Notes: generated by a model from the sequence alone, not told the origin. A stretch of 64,000 bases of DNA from Haloarcula hispanica ATCC 33960 (GCF_000223905.1 NC_015948.1:744001-808000), one strand, 5' to 3'. Counted from the stretch's first letter, positions 52,651-62,317 are shown. Translations and numbers: made by a program.

Positions 52651-53607
52651 GTGACAGATACCGCTCCCGAGTCGGTAACCGTCCAGCGGGATATCCCGTT
52701 CCACGAGATGGACGGCGTGACGCTGACGCTTGACCTGTACGACTCGCCAGCGGCCAGCGGCCCGAAACCGGTTGCCGTGCTTGTCCGCGGTGGCGCGTTC
52801 AGGTCCGGCGACAAGGGCGAGTTCGCACGGCACGCACTCGACCTCGCGGCGGACGGCTTCCTCGTCATTGAGCCCCAGTACCGCCTCGCGCCGGAGTGGA
52901 CGTTCCCGGCGGCGTTGGTCGACGTGAAAGCCGCTATCGAGTGGGCCAGAACGGAGGGCGAGAGCTACGGCGCGGACACTGACCACATCGTCGGCGTTGG
53001 CCACTCGGCGGGCGCGAATCTCGTTGTCTTGGCAGCTCTGACGGCGGATGAACCCGGTTTTGAACCCGAGCTGTACCCCGGCGCGTCCTCGGGACTGTCG
53101 GCTGTCGTCGGCTACGCCGGCATCTACGACTTCCACGCACTCGATAACGCCGCTGACGACGAAGCCGACGCGCCCCACCGCGCGTATCTCACCGGCGGAC
53201 CCGACGACGAACCCGCGGCCTACGACCTCGCCTCGCCGGTCGGGCAGGTGAACACCGACGCCCCGCCGACGCTGTTGCTCCACGGGACCAACGACGACGT
53301 CGTCCCGCCAGCCCAGTCCGAGCTACTGGCCGACGCGCTCGGGCCGATGACCGATGTCGTCCACGAGACGGTGCCGTCGGATCACGGCTTCCCCTTCCAC
53401 GGGGCGAACTACGATGACGTGTACGAACGGACCGTCGAGTTCATCCGGCGGGTCGGAGTCGGCGGTCCGGATACCGGTGACGCGGCCGGTGCAGGCGAGA
53501 GAACCGGCTTGCCCGGCGGCAACCTGCCGGGACCGGCCGACCGTATCGATGATCTCGGACCGGGGGACACTCGGGGCCCGGATCGCCGCGACGGCCCCGG
53601 ATTCTGA
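52651..53607 (+). CDS. Alpha/beta hydrolase, esterase-like
   Basis: 318 residues from a GTG start. The nucleophile elbow GHSAG carries the catalytic Ser near residue 116; the acid is in HGTNDDVVPP and the base in SDHGFPFHG. The oxyanion turn reads VRGGAF rather than HGGG, in the carboxylesterase/kynurenine-formamidase style of the family. The last 55 residues are Gly/Pro-rich low complexity. The substrate is unknown. The zinc ferredoxin gene follows after 49 bases. Confidence 0.88.
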   Translation: MTDTAPESVTVQRDIPFHEMDGVTLTLDLYDSPAASGPKPVAVLVRGGAFRSGDKGEFARHALDLAADGFLVIEPQYRLAPEWTFPAALVDVKAAIEWARTEGESYGADTDHIVGVGHSAGANLVVLAALTADEPGFEPELYPGASSGLSAVVGYAGIYDFHALDNAADDEADAPHRAYLTGGPDDEPAAYDLASPVGQVNTDAPPTLLLHGTNDDVVPPAQSELLADALGPMTDVVHETVPSDHGFPFHGANYDDVYERTVEFIRRVGVGGPDTGDAAGAGERTGLPGGNLPGPADRIDDLGPGDTRGPDRRDGPGF

Positions 53608-53644
53608 CGGTCAGGTCGAAAAGTTAAGTAGCTCCCAAAAGTGA

Positions 53645-53986
<342 letters not shown>

Positions 53987-54142
53987 GCTATCGGACCCCC
54001 TGTTTCCGCGGGATTACAGCATTCCACACCCTAAATATAAACGCCCCATAGCTGTCAGGCTGTCGTCATACAGCGTGTTACCTGGATTCTACAACCCCTG
54101 AGACAGATACGCCTACCTGTCATACAGATTTGTAAACATACA

Positions 54143-54186
54143 TTTATTATAGATTCTTGTGTGAGATACACTCACGAGGGTCGTGA
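54143..54186 (+). promoter_or_regulatory. fixA promoter with overlapping inverted repeat
   Basis: TTTATTATAG (54143-54152) is TATA-like. TCACGA (54172-54177) and TCGTGA (54181-54186) form a perfect 6-base inverted repeat around GGG, ending 4 bases before the fixA ATG, and GTGAG/CTCAC (54161-54175) overlaps it. GTCATACAG occurs twice upstream (54065-54073 and 54119-54127). This is a good candidate operator. Confidence 0.5.
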
Positions 54187-54190
54187 TACC

Positions 54191-55045
54191 ATGCACACAG
54201 TCGTTATGACGAAAGGCGTTCCGGACTTCCGCGAGGGACAGGTATCGTTCGACGAGGATGGCCATCTCGAACGCGGGAAGACACCGACGGTGATGAACCC
54301 CAACGACAAGCACGCGCTTCGGGCGGCGTTCCAGACGAAAGTCCGCAACGGGGGGCACGTCTCGCTGATGAGCATGGGGCCGCCGGGATACAAAGAGGTC
54401 TTACAGGAGGGGATGCGGGACGTGTACGCTGACGACCTGTACCTCCTCTCGGACCGCGAGATGGGGGCCGCGGACACCTGGGCCACGGCGATGACCGTCG
54501 CCACCGGCCTGCAGAAACTAGCGGAGCAGCCCGACCTGGTGTTTGCCGGGTTCAAAACTGCTGACGGCGAGACGGGTCACACCGGCCCACAGACCTGCTG
54601 GTGTCTGGACTGGCCGATGATTACCCACGTCGTCTCGCTCGACATCGACGAGGACGCCGGTACCGTCCGGGCCAAGCGGCTGGTCGATGGCGACATCTCC
54701 GAGATCGAGACGGTCGAAGCGCCGATGCCGTGTTTCATCGTCGCTGACCCCGAGTTCGAACCGACCTACCGGAAGGCGAGCCACCGGCTGAACCACAAGG
54801 ACCTCCGCGAGGAGACCCAGAAGCGGGCCGAAGAGTACGAGGACTATCTCACGGTCTGGGACCACGAGGACCTCAATCTCGACCCGGACTACATCGGTCT
54901 CGACGGGTCCCCGACCATCGTCTCCGGCGTCGACCCGATTCCGAAGGCTCCCTCCGAGCGTGAGGCGACGATTATTGAAGCCGACGACAGCGAGGCGCTG
55001 GAGCCGATACTGGACGAACTTACGCCGTACGCGGTAGGTGACTGA
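54191..55045 (+). CDS. fixA: Electron transfer flavoprotein beta subunit (FixA type)
   Basis: 284 residues. ETF takes electrons from acyl-CoA or similar dehydrogenases. The beta subunit carries the AMP/FAD-binding core: VVMTKGVPDF start, PNDKHALRAAFQ, DLVFAGFKTADGETGHTGPQ near 120-140 and a C-terminal arm. FixA-type subunits take part in bifurcating complexes, and fixB, fixCX follow. The ATG giving MHTVVMTKG was preferred over a start ten codons upstream. The next gene begins two bases after its stop. Confidence 0.93.
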   Translation: MHTVVMTKGVPDFREGQVSFDEDGHLERGKTPTVMNPNDKHALRAAFQTKVRNGGHVSLMSMGPPGYKEVLQEGMRDVYADDLYLLSDREMGAADTWATAMTVATGLQKLAEQPDLVFAGFKTADGETGHTGPQTCWCLDWPMITHVVSLDIDEDAGTVRAKRLVDGDISEIETVEAPMPCFIVADPEFEPTYRKASHRLNHKDLREETQKRAEEYEDYLTVWDHEDLNLDPDYIGLDGSPTIVSGVDPIPKAPSEREATIIEADDSEALEPILDELTPYAVGD

Positions 55046-55047
55046 CC

Positions 55048-56712
55048 ATGCCTGACATCGACCCCACGGAACACGAGATCGCCGAGCTAGGCCCGAAAAT
55101 CAAGGACGTCGACGACGCGGACGAACTGCGGGCGATGCTGGCGCTGGAGGAAGACGGCGAGGATCGAGTCCCGGTCAAGACGCTCATCGAGGACCGCATC
55201 GACAAGGTCGAATCAGAAGACGACGGCGAACTCGATCCGGAGAGCGTCGACCTCTCTGCTCTCACTGTCGCCGACGTGGCGAACATGGTTCGAGAGGTCG
55301 ACGACGGCGACGTGCTCAGAGACCTGCTCGAACGCGAGAAAGCGGGCCAGGACCGCAAGACGGCGAAGTCCCAGATAGAGAGCCGCATCGAGTCCGTCGA
55401 GGGGACCGAGGAAACCGAAGGTGAGGAGACGGCGGAAGTCGAGTACGTTCCGCCGGAGGAGAAGTATCCCGAACTCGACCACCCGACCAACGACAAACAG
55501 TGGGTCGAAGGGACCGTCGGGGCAGAGTACCGCGACATGTGGGTGTACTGCGAGACCCAGGCCGGCGAACTCGTCGACGTCTCGAAGGAGATGCTCGGGA
55601 AGGCCCGGGAACTGATGGACACCTACAACGAGGACTACGATGAGGACGAGCGCGTGGTCGCCGTGCTCATCGGGTCCGACGCGAGCGACCACGTCGAGGA
55701 CGTCATCGCCTACGGCGCGGACCTCGTCGTCTACCACGAGGACCCCCGTCTAGAACGGTTCCGTCACCAGCCATACACCGAAATCTTCTGTGACATGGCC
55801 CGGTCCGGTGGAGAACTGGCTGCGGAGGGCCGCGAAGAGGTGGCGTGGAAGGACTACCACGAGCCGCGCTACACCGTCTTCCCGGCGACGAACAACGGCC
55901 GGGACCTCTCCGCGCTCGTCCAGGGCGAACTGGACTCCGGGCTGGCGTCGGACTGCTCGGGGCTGTACATCGAGAGCGCGATGATCTCCAACCCCGCGAA
56001 AGTCGGCACCGCCGGTGACAAGAAGGAGTTCGAACGGGTGTTGCACATGAAGCGCCCGGACTTCTCCGGGTTCGAGTACTCGACGATTCTCTGTATCGAC
56101 AAGCCCAACCGGGACTTCCACCCGCAAGGGGCGTCGGTGATTCCGGGGAGCTTCGAGATGCCCGACCCAGAGTACGAACGCGACGGCGAGGTCGTCGACT
56201 ACGAGATGGACCTCGACGAGGAGTGGTTCACAGTCGAGGTCGAGGAGTACGACCGCCTCTCCGGCGGCGTCGACCTCACCGGCAACGACGTCGTCGTCGC
56301 CGTCGGCCGGGGCATCGGCGACGACCCGACGCGGGGCATCGAGCAGGCGCTGGACCTCGTGGACGCCTTCGAGGACGCCGACCTGGGGCTCTCGCGGGGC
56401 GTCATCACCTCGTCGTACTCCTTCGACGGTCACGTCGAGCAGTACGTTACGGAAGAGCGCCAGATCGGCGAATCCGGACAGGAAGTCGAACCCGACGTGT
56501 ACATCGCGGCGGGCATCTCCGGCGCGATCCAGCACAAGGTGGGCTGTGACGAGTCCGATACAATCATCGCCGTCAACACCGATCCGGATGCCGACATCCG
56601 GGACTTCTCGGACTACCTCATCGAGGGCGACCTGTTCGAGGTGCTCCCGCGGTTGACCGAGGCCGTCGAAGCCGGTGAACTCGGTGCGATGATGGAGGCC
56701 AGCGATGACTGA
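55048..56712 (+). CDS. fixB: ETF alpha subunit (FixB type) with N-terminal duplicated extension
   Basis: 554 residues against the usual 310-340. Residues 1-150 are an extension of two similar helical units (8-56 and 70-118), each with a DVDDADELRAML-like helix followed by IEDRIDKVES or IESRIESVEG. The ETF alpha fold starts at about 152. The FAD domain carries GRGIGDD, SYSFDGHVEQYVTEERQIGESGQ and YIAAGISGAIQHKVGC, ending with EGDLFEVLPRL. The extension may bind a partner. It overlaps fixCX by 8 bases. Confidence 0.92.
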   Translation: MPDIDPTEHEIAELGPKIKDVDDADELRAMLALEEDGEDRVPVKTLIEDRIDKVESEDDGELDPESVDLSALTVADVANMVREVDDGDVLRDLLEREKAGQDRKTAKSQIESRIESVEGTEETEGEETAEVEYVPPEEKYPELDHPTNDKQWVEGTVGAEYRDMWVYCETQAGELVDVSKEMLGKARELMDTYNEDYDEDERVVAVLIGSDASDHVEDVIAYGADLVVYHEDPRLERFRHQPYTEIFCDMARSGGELAAEGREEVAWKDYHEPRYTVFPATNNGRDLSALVQGELDSGLASDCSGLYIESAMISNPAKVGTAGDKKEFERVLHMKRPDFSGFEYSTILCIDKPNRDFHPQGASVIPGSFEMPDPEYERDGEVVDYEMDLDEEWFTVEVEEYDRLSGGVDLTGNDVVVAVGRGIGDDPTRGIEQALDLVDAFEDADLGLSRGVITSSYSFDGHVEQYVTEERQIGESGQEVEPDVYIAAGISGAIQHKVGCDESDTIIAVNTDPDADIRDFSDYLIEGDLFEVLPRLTEAVEAGELGAMMEASDD

Positions 56713-58366
56713 CGCCTACGAGGAGTACGAGGCGGTCGTCGTCGGTTGCGGACCGGGCGGAGCGGCCGCGGCGGCGACCCTCGCGCGGAACGGCGTGGAG
56801 ACGCTGGTGCTCGAACGCGGCGTCGACGCCGGCTCGAAGAACGTCTCGGGCGGGCTCATCTACGCCGAGGAGTCGGCCCCCTACACCATCGACGGGCTGT
56901 TCCCGGACTTCCGCGAGGAAGCGACGGAGCGGCCGGTGACGGAGAACCTCATCCACAACATCGCCGGCGACAAGGTGAAATCCTTCGACATCGGCGACCT
57001 GCACCACCACGACACGGCGTGGGCCGACGCCGTGCTCCGCCGGAAGATGGACTCGTGGCTCGCCCAGCAGGTCCACGAGCGCACCCGCGAGACCGGCGGC
57101 GGCCTGCTGACCGAGGTCCACGTCACCGGCCTGCTCCGCGAGCGGGGCGAAATCGTCGGCGTGACGACCGAGGAACTAGACCCAATCAAAGCCGACCTCG
57201 TGGTGGCGGCCGACGGCGTCAACTCCGAACTCGCCCGGGACGCCGGGCTGATGGACTGGGAAGAGCCCGAGGAGTGGTTCCAGGGCGTGAAGGCGGTCGT
57301 CGACATGGAGCCCGAGGTCATCAACGACCGGTTCGACGTGGCTCCCGACGACGGCGCGGCCCACCTGTTCTCGGGCGACCTGTTCGACGGCGTCCGTGGT
57401 GGCGGCTTCCTCTACACCAATGAGTCCTCGCTGTCTATCGGCACCGTGTTCCACCTCGATTCTATCGCTGAGGAACGGGCGGAGCCCCACGAACTGCTCG
57501 ACAGCCTGCTCACGCATCCGCTCATGGCCCAGTGGCTCGGCGACGAGTACGACGAGCGCGAGTACAGTGCGAAACTGGTTCCGGACTCGAAGAAGGCGGC
57601 CCATCCCTCCCCGCACAAGGACCGCCTCGTGCTGGTCGGCGACGCCGCCGGTCAGATGCAGGCTCAGGGCCCCATCATCAAGGGGATGAACCACGCGGTC
57701 ACCGCCGGAGCGCTGGCCGCCGAGGCGTTCGCCGACGCGAGGGCACGCGGGGACACGTCTCAGGCCGGCAAACTGTACGAAAAGAAACTCCACGACGAGG
57801 GCGTGATGGACAAGCTCCGGCCAACCGGATACAAGGTGTTCGGACAGCTCGGCGAACTCGGCCCCGTCGACGACCTCTCGAACGCTATCGCCGAGTCCGC
57901 CGTCGGCCGGTTCGGGGTCCGCGCGGCAGGCGGACTGCTCGAACGGGCCTACTCGTCGCCGCGCATGGTGTCGATGATCCCAGACACGAAACTGCCCTAC
58001 GTGACGCTCCCGACGATTATCGCCGAGGAACTGGGCGAGCCCGTGACCGACGAGAACACCGTCTCGCCGCCGGACCTGGCCGACCGTATCGGCGACCTGA
58101 CCTACGACGTGGGCGACCCCCACATCGAACTGGTCGACAAGTCGTTCGAGGCGTCCGGCACCGCCGTCACGGCCTGCCCGGTCAGCGCCGAGGACTTCGG
58201 CGGTGGCTGTTACCGCGACGAGATGGTCCAGACCAACGGGACCAAGGAACACCTCGTGAGCCTCGATACCCAGCCCTGCGTCGAGTGTGGCACCTGTGCC
58301 ATCGTCGCCGATACCGAGTGGGAACACCCCGCCGGCGGCAAGGGCGTCGAGTTCAAGCAGGGGTGA
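56705..58366 (+). CDS. ETF-quinone oxidoreductase: FixC fused to FixX
   Basis: 553 residues. It carries electrons from ETF to membrane quinone. Residues 1-about 470 are the FixC flavoprotein: GxGxxG in VVGCGPGGAAAAATLARNG, LVLVGDAAGQMQ, and the ubiquinone-side region HLFSGDLFDGV. The C-terminal 80 residues are a FixX-type ferredoxin, Cys491 (TACP) and Cys525, 528, 531 (CVECGTC), one [4Fe-4S] cluster. In bacteria these are two genes. Its stop overlaps the next GTG start by four bases. Confidence 0.93.
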   Translation: MTDAYEEYEAVVVGCGPGGAAAAATLARNGVETLVLERGVDAGSKNVSGGLIYAEESAPYTIDGLFPDFREEATERPVTENLIHNIAGDKVKSFDIGDLHHHDTAWADAVLRRKMDSWLAQQVHERTRETGGGLLTEVHVTGLLRERGEIVGVTTEELDPIKADLVVAADGVNSELARDAGLMDWEEPEEWFQGVKAVVDMEPEVINDRFDVAPDDGAAHLFSGDLFDGVRGGGFLYTNESSLSIGTVFHLDSIAEERAEPHELLDSLLTHPLMAQWLGDEYDEREYSAKLVPDSKKAAHPSPHKDRLVLVGDAAGQMQAQGPIIKGMNHAVTAGALAAEAFADARARGDTSQAGKLYEKKLHDEGVMDKLRPTGYKVFGQLGELGPVDDLSNAIAESAVGRFGVRAAGGLLERAYSSPRMVSMIPDTKLPYVTLPTIIAEELGEPVTDENTVSPPDLADRIGDLTYDVGDPHIELVDKSFEASGTAVTACPVSAEDFGGGCYRDEMVQTNGTKEHLVSLDTQPCVECGTCAIVADTEWEHPAGGKGVEFKQG

Positions 58367-58737
58367 CCTGTTCGGTGATGAGCGGCCAGTACGACGACCG
58401 GATTCGGGCGCTCTCCCGCCGGGCCGAGCAGGTCCACGAGTCGCTGGACCCCGACCCGCCGGACGAGGAGCGAGCGATGGAACTGTTGCGTGAGGGGTTC
58501 GGTCCAACGGTGGCTCTGTACTGCGAGGCCCGGACCGGCGGGTCGTGGGTCCGGTTCTCCGAAGCGGAGTTTGAGCGGCTCGAACGGACGATGAACGACT
58601 GGCTGGACTGCTACGCCGCCTGCTACGGCGTGGAGTTAGCCGGCACCTACAGCGTCAGAGCGGCCGCAGAACTGCTCGTCGACACGCATAACGCCCGTGA
58701 CGTGGCAGTCCTTCTGACCGGCGTTCCGGAGCAGTAG
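58363..58737 (+). CDS. Small helical protein coupled to fixCX, unknown function
   Basis: 124 residues from a GTG that overlaps the fixCX stop (GTGA); an alternative ATG at 58378 gives 119 residues. The sequence is helical: IRALSRRAEQVHESL, ERAMELLREGFGPTVALYCEA and FERLERTMNDWLDCYAACYGVEL. Three cysteines cluster in YCEA and DCYAACYG. The link to the ETF operon suggests an accessory role, but no family was recognised. Confidence 0.65.
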   Translation: MTCSVMSGQYDDRIRALSRRAEQVHESLDPDPPDEERAMELLREGFGPTVALYCEARTGGSWVRFSEAEFERLERTMNDWLDCYAACYGVELAGTYSVRAAAELLVDTHNARDVAVLLTGVPEQ

Positions 58738-58805
58738 CGACCGTTTACTGAGAAGTACATGGTTTTTGATAAAGGATTAAGTACTGTCTCGTGGTAGCAG
58801 ATACC

Positions 58806-59537
58806 ATGGAGTTAACAGAGCCACTGCAGTTCGACCACGAGGACCGACGGGACATCTACGAGTACATCGAATCGCACGGGTCAGTTGAGCCACGAGCCGC
58901 ACGGACGTCGCTGCAGATGGACCCGCGCCCGTTCGGCCATCACGTCGCGATACTCAAACGGGACGGCGTGCTGGCAGAAATCGACGGGGAACTCCGCATC
59001 GCGTACAACGACACCGTCGAGGAGGAGTTCGAGGCCGACGACATCGAGTTCACCATTCGGCAGGCCCGTCAGGAGGACCTGACCGGCCTTGTCGGGGCCA
59101 TCCGAGCCGCTATCGGCGGCGGCGAGTACGTCGACGCGGAGACCGTCGCCGACGTGGTGGACAGCGAGGGCGTGCTGCTCCGGCACAACGAACTGGAGTC
59201 GCGCATCTTCTTCGTCGCCTGCATCGACGACGACGTTGTCGGGTGGGTCCACCTCAAACACCCTGAAGTGGAGAAACTCAGCCACACCGCAGAGCTAACG
59301 CTGGGCGTGCTTGACCGCTATCGGGGTCACGGCATCGGCTCCCAGCTGCTCGCCCGGGGCACCGAGTGGGCGGCGTCGAACGGCTACGAGAAGCTGTACA
59401 ACTCTGTCCCATCGACGAACGAAGACGCGATCGAGTTCCTCGAAGGCCACGGCTGGGACACCGAAGCCGTCCGTGAAGACCACTACAAGTTCGGCGACGA
59501 GTACGCCGATGAGGTGATGATGGAGATCGACCTGTAG
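58806..59537 (+). CDS. HTH-fused GNAT N-acetyltransferase
   Basis: 243 residues. The first 75 residues fold like a winged helix (DRRDIYEYIESHGSVEPRAARTSLQMDPRPFGHHVAILKRDGVL). The remainder is a GNAT domain: DVVGWVHLKHPEVEK, ELTLGVLDRYRGHGIGSQLLARGTEW with RGHGIG, then NSVPSTNEDAIEFLEGHGW. Archaeal Pat-like enzymes that acetylate CoA ligases have related designs; the acyl-CoA ligase gene at 60.6-62.2 kb is a possible target. A TTAAGTA-like box lies about 30 bases upstream. The ATG giving MELTEPLQF was preferred to a GTG five codons earlier. Confidence 0.82.
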   Translation: MELTEPLQFDHEDRRDIYEYIESHGSVEPRAARTSLQMDPRPFGHHVAILKRDGVLAEIDGELRIAYNDTVEEEFEADDIEFTIRQARQEDLTGLVGAIRAAIGGGEYVDAETVADVVDSEGVLLRHNELESRIFFVACIDDDVVGWVHLKHPEVEKLSHTAELTLGVLDRYRGHGIGSQLLARGTEWAASNGYEKLYNSVPSTNEDAIEFLEGHGWDTEAVREDHYKFGDEYADEVMMEIDL

Positions 59538-59541
59538 CGCG

Positions 59542-60516
59542 CTACGTCCGCCCCAGCGCCCGAATCGCCGTTCGAGCAAGCTCCCCGTCGACCTGCTGTG
59601 GCACAGTTAGCAGAAGCCGGTCGATGACAGCCCTGTCCGCAATTCTATCCCGTTTCTCCTGTGCCTGTTCCGGCGTCCCGGCGATGCCGAGGTCAGCCGT
59701 CATCTCGTCAGTGACGAGCTCCGTCGCCTCCCCGCGGTCACCCGCTTGCCAGGCGTCGGCGATGCGCTCCGCCCGGTCCGGATACGTCTCCGCGACAGCC
59801 CGGCGATACCCCTCGCCGCTGCCGACGTAGTAGGCGATGTGCTGACGGAGTTCCTCGGTCGCCCGCTCGGAATCCTCGTGGACCACCGCCGGCACGTACG
59901 GTGCGACGGTAATCTCGCTCGGGTCGCGGTCGGCATCGCGTGCCGTCTCCACGATGTAGTCGAACGCCGACTCCAGTTCGGAGAACGGGATCATGTGTGG
60001 GAGCCAGCCGTCGGCGAGTCTGGCGACGACTCGCCTGTTCGCCGGCCCGAGCGCGGCGTGGTACACCGGCACGTCGCGGTCTAGCGGCGGAACCCCCCTC
60101 ACCGACGCAACCTCGCCGTCGTGGGTCACCCGCTCGTCGCTCGTCATGAGCTGTTTGACGATGTCGATGGTTTCGTGGGCGCGACGGACCGGTCGCTCGA
60201 ACTCCATGCTGTGCATGTTCTCGATGGACCGGGCTGTACTCGTTCCCAGGCCCAGCACCGCTCGCCCGTCTGAGACCCTGTCGAGGGTCGTCGCTGTCAT
60301 CGCCAGCACGGCCGGCGACCGCGAAAAGACGTTGAGTATCGCGCTGCCGATTTCGATGTCCTCTGTCCGTGTCGCAATGTCTGTGAGTTCGACGACGGAG
60401 CTGGCACCCCACAGTTCGTTCAGCCAGACCGAGTCGTAGCCCCAGTTTTCGGCCTCGACAGCCAGGTCGATTGTGCTGTGGTCCTCGACGCGTGGCACGA
60501 CGACTCCCAGATGCAT
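59542..60516 (-). CDS. Luciferase-like F420-dependent oxidoreductase
   Basis: 324 residues of the LLM family. HLGVVVPRVEDH, GYDSVWLNELWGASS and AVLGLGTSTARSIENM mark the TIM barrel with cofactor-binding loops. Archaeal members usually use F420 to reduce C=N or activated C=C bonds; Mer-like enzymes are the best-known members. The precise substrate is unclear. A TTTATT box 25-31 bases upstream gives its own promoter, despite the same-strand acyl-CoA ligase gene 76 bases before it. Confidence 0.88.
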   Translation of the reverse strand: MHLGVVVPRVEDHSTIDLAVEAENWGYDSVWLNELWGASSVVELTDIATRTEDIEIGSAILNVFSRSPAVLAMTATTLDRVSDGRAVLGLGTSTARSIENMHSMEFERPVRRAHETIDIVKQLMTSDERVTHDGEVASVRGVPPLDRDVPVYHAALGPANRRVVARLADGWLPHMIPFSELESAFDYIVETARDADRDPSEITVAPYVPAVVHEDSERATEELRQHIAYYVGSGEGYRRAVAETYPDRAERIADAWQAGDRGEATELVTDEMTADLGIAGTPEQAQEKRDRIADRAVIDRLLLTVPQQVDGELARTAIRALGRT

Positions 60517-60539
60517 GGTGTAACCGACCGCTGGAACCC

Positions 60540-60547
60540 TAATAAAG
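60540..60547 (-). promoter_or_regulatory. TATA box of the LLM oxidoreductase gene
   Basis: CTTTATTA on the minus strand, 24-31 bases before the ATG at 60516. Confidence 0.5.
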
Positions 60548-60592
60548 AATCGTGTTGATAACTCGAAGCTGTTCTTCTCTACTCCGGCAGGC

Positions 60593-62194
60593 TCACTCCT
60601 GGCCGATCATGCGCTCCTGTTCCTGCCAGTACTCCTCGCGGAGTTCGTACTTCTGGATTTTACCGGTCGCCGTTTCAGGGAGCGAGTCCCGGAAGTCGAT
60701 GCCTGCGGGGACCTTGTAGCTCGCGACGCGTTCCCTGAGAAATTCGAGAATATCCTGTTCGGTCACGTCGCTGTCGGCCGTCGGAACGACAATTGCCATC
60801 GGCGTCTCGCCCCAGTCTTCGCTCGGAGCCGGAATGACTGCGGCTTTCAGGACATCGGGGTGATCGTACAGTTCGTCTTCCAGTTCGATAGAGGAGATGT
60901 TCTCGCCGCCGGAGATGATGATGTCCTTCCGGCGGTCCATGATCTGTATCATCCCGTCCTCGTCCCACGTCGCGAGGTCGCCGGTGTGGAAGTACCCCTC
61001 GACGCGGTCGTTGAACGCCTCCTCGGTAATCTCGGGCTTGTTGAGATAGCGGTCCATCACCTGGTTGCCCTGCACCACGACCTCGCCGATGGCCGTCCCA
61101 TCGTGTGGCACGTCGGTGCCGTCCTCGTCGACGACCCTGATGTCGGTACACAGCGCCTCGGACCCCTGCTTGACCTTGAGTTCACGGCCCCGTTCGGCGA
61201 TACGCCGCGGGGAGTTGCTGGTCGTGATGATCGGGGCCGTCTCGGTCAGGCCGTAGATGTGGATGATGCGCCAGCCGAACTCGTCTTCGACGCGTTCGAT
61301 AGTCGCCGTCGCCGGCGCGCTCCCGGCTGTCGCGATCCGCACGTCGCGGTCGCCCTGTGTCACGACGTCGCCGTCGTTAGCCCGGTAGTGCTGGATGAGT
61401 TTGTTCAGCACCGTCGGCGCGCCGCACATGAACGACACGTCGTACTCACGGACCCGGCGGAAGGTGTCCGCGGCGTCGAAGGTCCGCTGACAGACGTGGG
61501 TGCCGCCGGTCCCGGTGATGGCGTAGGTGTGGCCCCAGCCGTTGCAGTGGAACATCGGGAGCGTCCAGAGGTACGTGTCGTCGTCGCGTATCTCCATGTG
61601 CTGATTGAGCACCAGCGCGTGCCAACTCTCGGTCCGATGGGTTCTGACCACGCCCTTCGGGTCCCCCGTCGTGCCGGACGTGTAGTTGATGCTGGCGTCG
61701 TCGTCCTCGGCCATGTCCGGCCGGTCCGGTTCGGCTGTCGGCTGCCCGTCGAGGATACCGCTGTAGGCTTCCCATTCCCCGTCGATACGGTCGGGCTCGT
61801 AGCCGATGAACGTCTCCGCAGGAATGTCGTCCCGTACCGGCTGGACCTTTTCCGCGAAGTCGTAGTCGGCGATGACTGTCGCGGCTTCACAGTCGTTCAG
61901 AATATACTCGATTTTCGCGGGATCGAGCCGGTAGTTCAGCGGGACGAACACCGCGCCGAGTTTGTTCGTCGCGTACAGCGTCTCGATGAAGTAGTGTGTG
62001 TTCGGCGCGAGGACGGCCACGCGACTTCCCTTCGAGACGCCCCGGTCCGACAGCGCGTGTGCCAGTCGATTGACCCGCTTGTTTACCTCCGCGTACGTGT
62101 ACTCGGTACCGTCATGGGCGACAATACCGGTTACGTCGTCGTAGATGTCCGCTGCACGGTCGATGAAGTCGGTGGTGAGCATCTCGCGTTTCAT
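60593..62194 (-). CDS. AMP-forming acyl-CoA ligase
   Basis: 533 residues. It adenylates a carboxylate and transfers it to CoA. Core motifs: YTSGTTGDPKGV (phosphate loop), GLTETAP, the hinge YFHTGDLATWDEDG and C-terminal DRRKDIIISGGENISS and TATGKIQKYELRE with the catalytic Lys. It resembles medium- or long-chain fatty-acid ligases. Nearby ETF genes suggest feeding of beta-oxidation, though no acyl-CoA dehydrogenase is in the window. The ATG giving MKREMLTTDF was chosen over a start five codons earlier. Confidence 0.93.
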   Translation of the reverse strand: MKREMLTTDFIDRAADIYDDVTGIVAHDGTEYTYAEVNKRVNRLAHALSDRGVSKGSRVAVLAPNTHYFIETLYATNKLGAVFVPLNYRLDPAKIEYILNDCEAATVIADYDFAEKVQPVRDDIPAETFIGYEPDRIDGEWEAYSGILDGQPTAEPDRPDMAEDDDASINYTSGTTGDPKGVVRTHRTESWHALVLNQHMEIRDDDTYLWTLPMFHCNGWGHTYAITGTGGTHVCQRTFDAADTFRRVREYDVSFMCGAPTVLNKLIQHYRANDGDVVTQGDRDVRIATAGSAPATATIERVEDEFGWRIIHIYGLTETAPIITTSNSPRRIAERGRELKVKQGSEALCTDIRVVDEDGTDVPHDGTAIGEVVVQGNQVMDRYLNKPEITEEAFNDRVEGYFHTGDLATWDEDGMIQIMDRRKDIIISGGENISSIELEDELYDHPDVLKAAVIPAPSEDWGETPMAIVVPTADSDVTEQDILEFLRERVASYKVPAGIDFRDSLPETATGKIQKYELREEYWQEQERMIGQE

Positions 62195-62233
62195 GATAAC
62201 ACGCCTCACTTGTCGTATTCAATCCCAATTATT

Positions 62234-62243
62234 ATTATATTTT
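62234..62243 (-). promoter_or_regulatory. TATA-like region of the acyl-CoA ligase gene
   Basis: AT-rich AAATATAATA on the minus strand, about 40-49 bases before the ATG, leaving room for a short leader. Confidence 0.45.
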
Positions 62244-62317
62244 CTTCGTGAACGGTTGACAGCCGCCCGAATCGATACCTTCGTGTGAACTAATATGCCT
62301 CTCTGGAGAACAACGGC

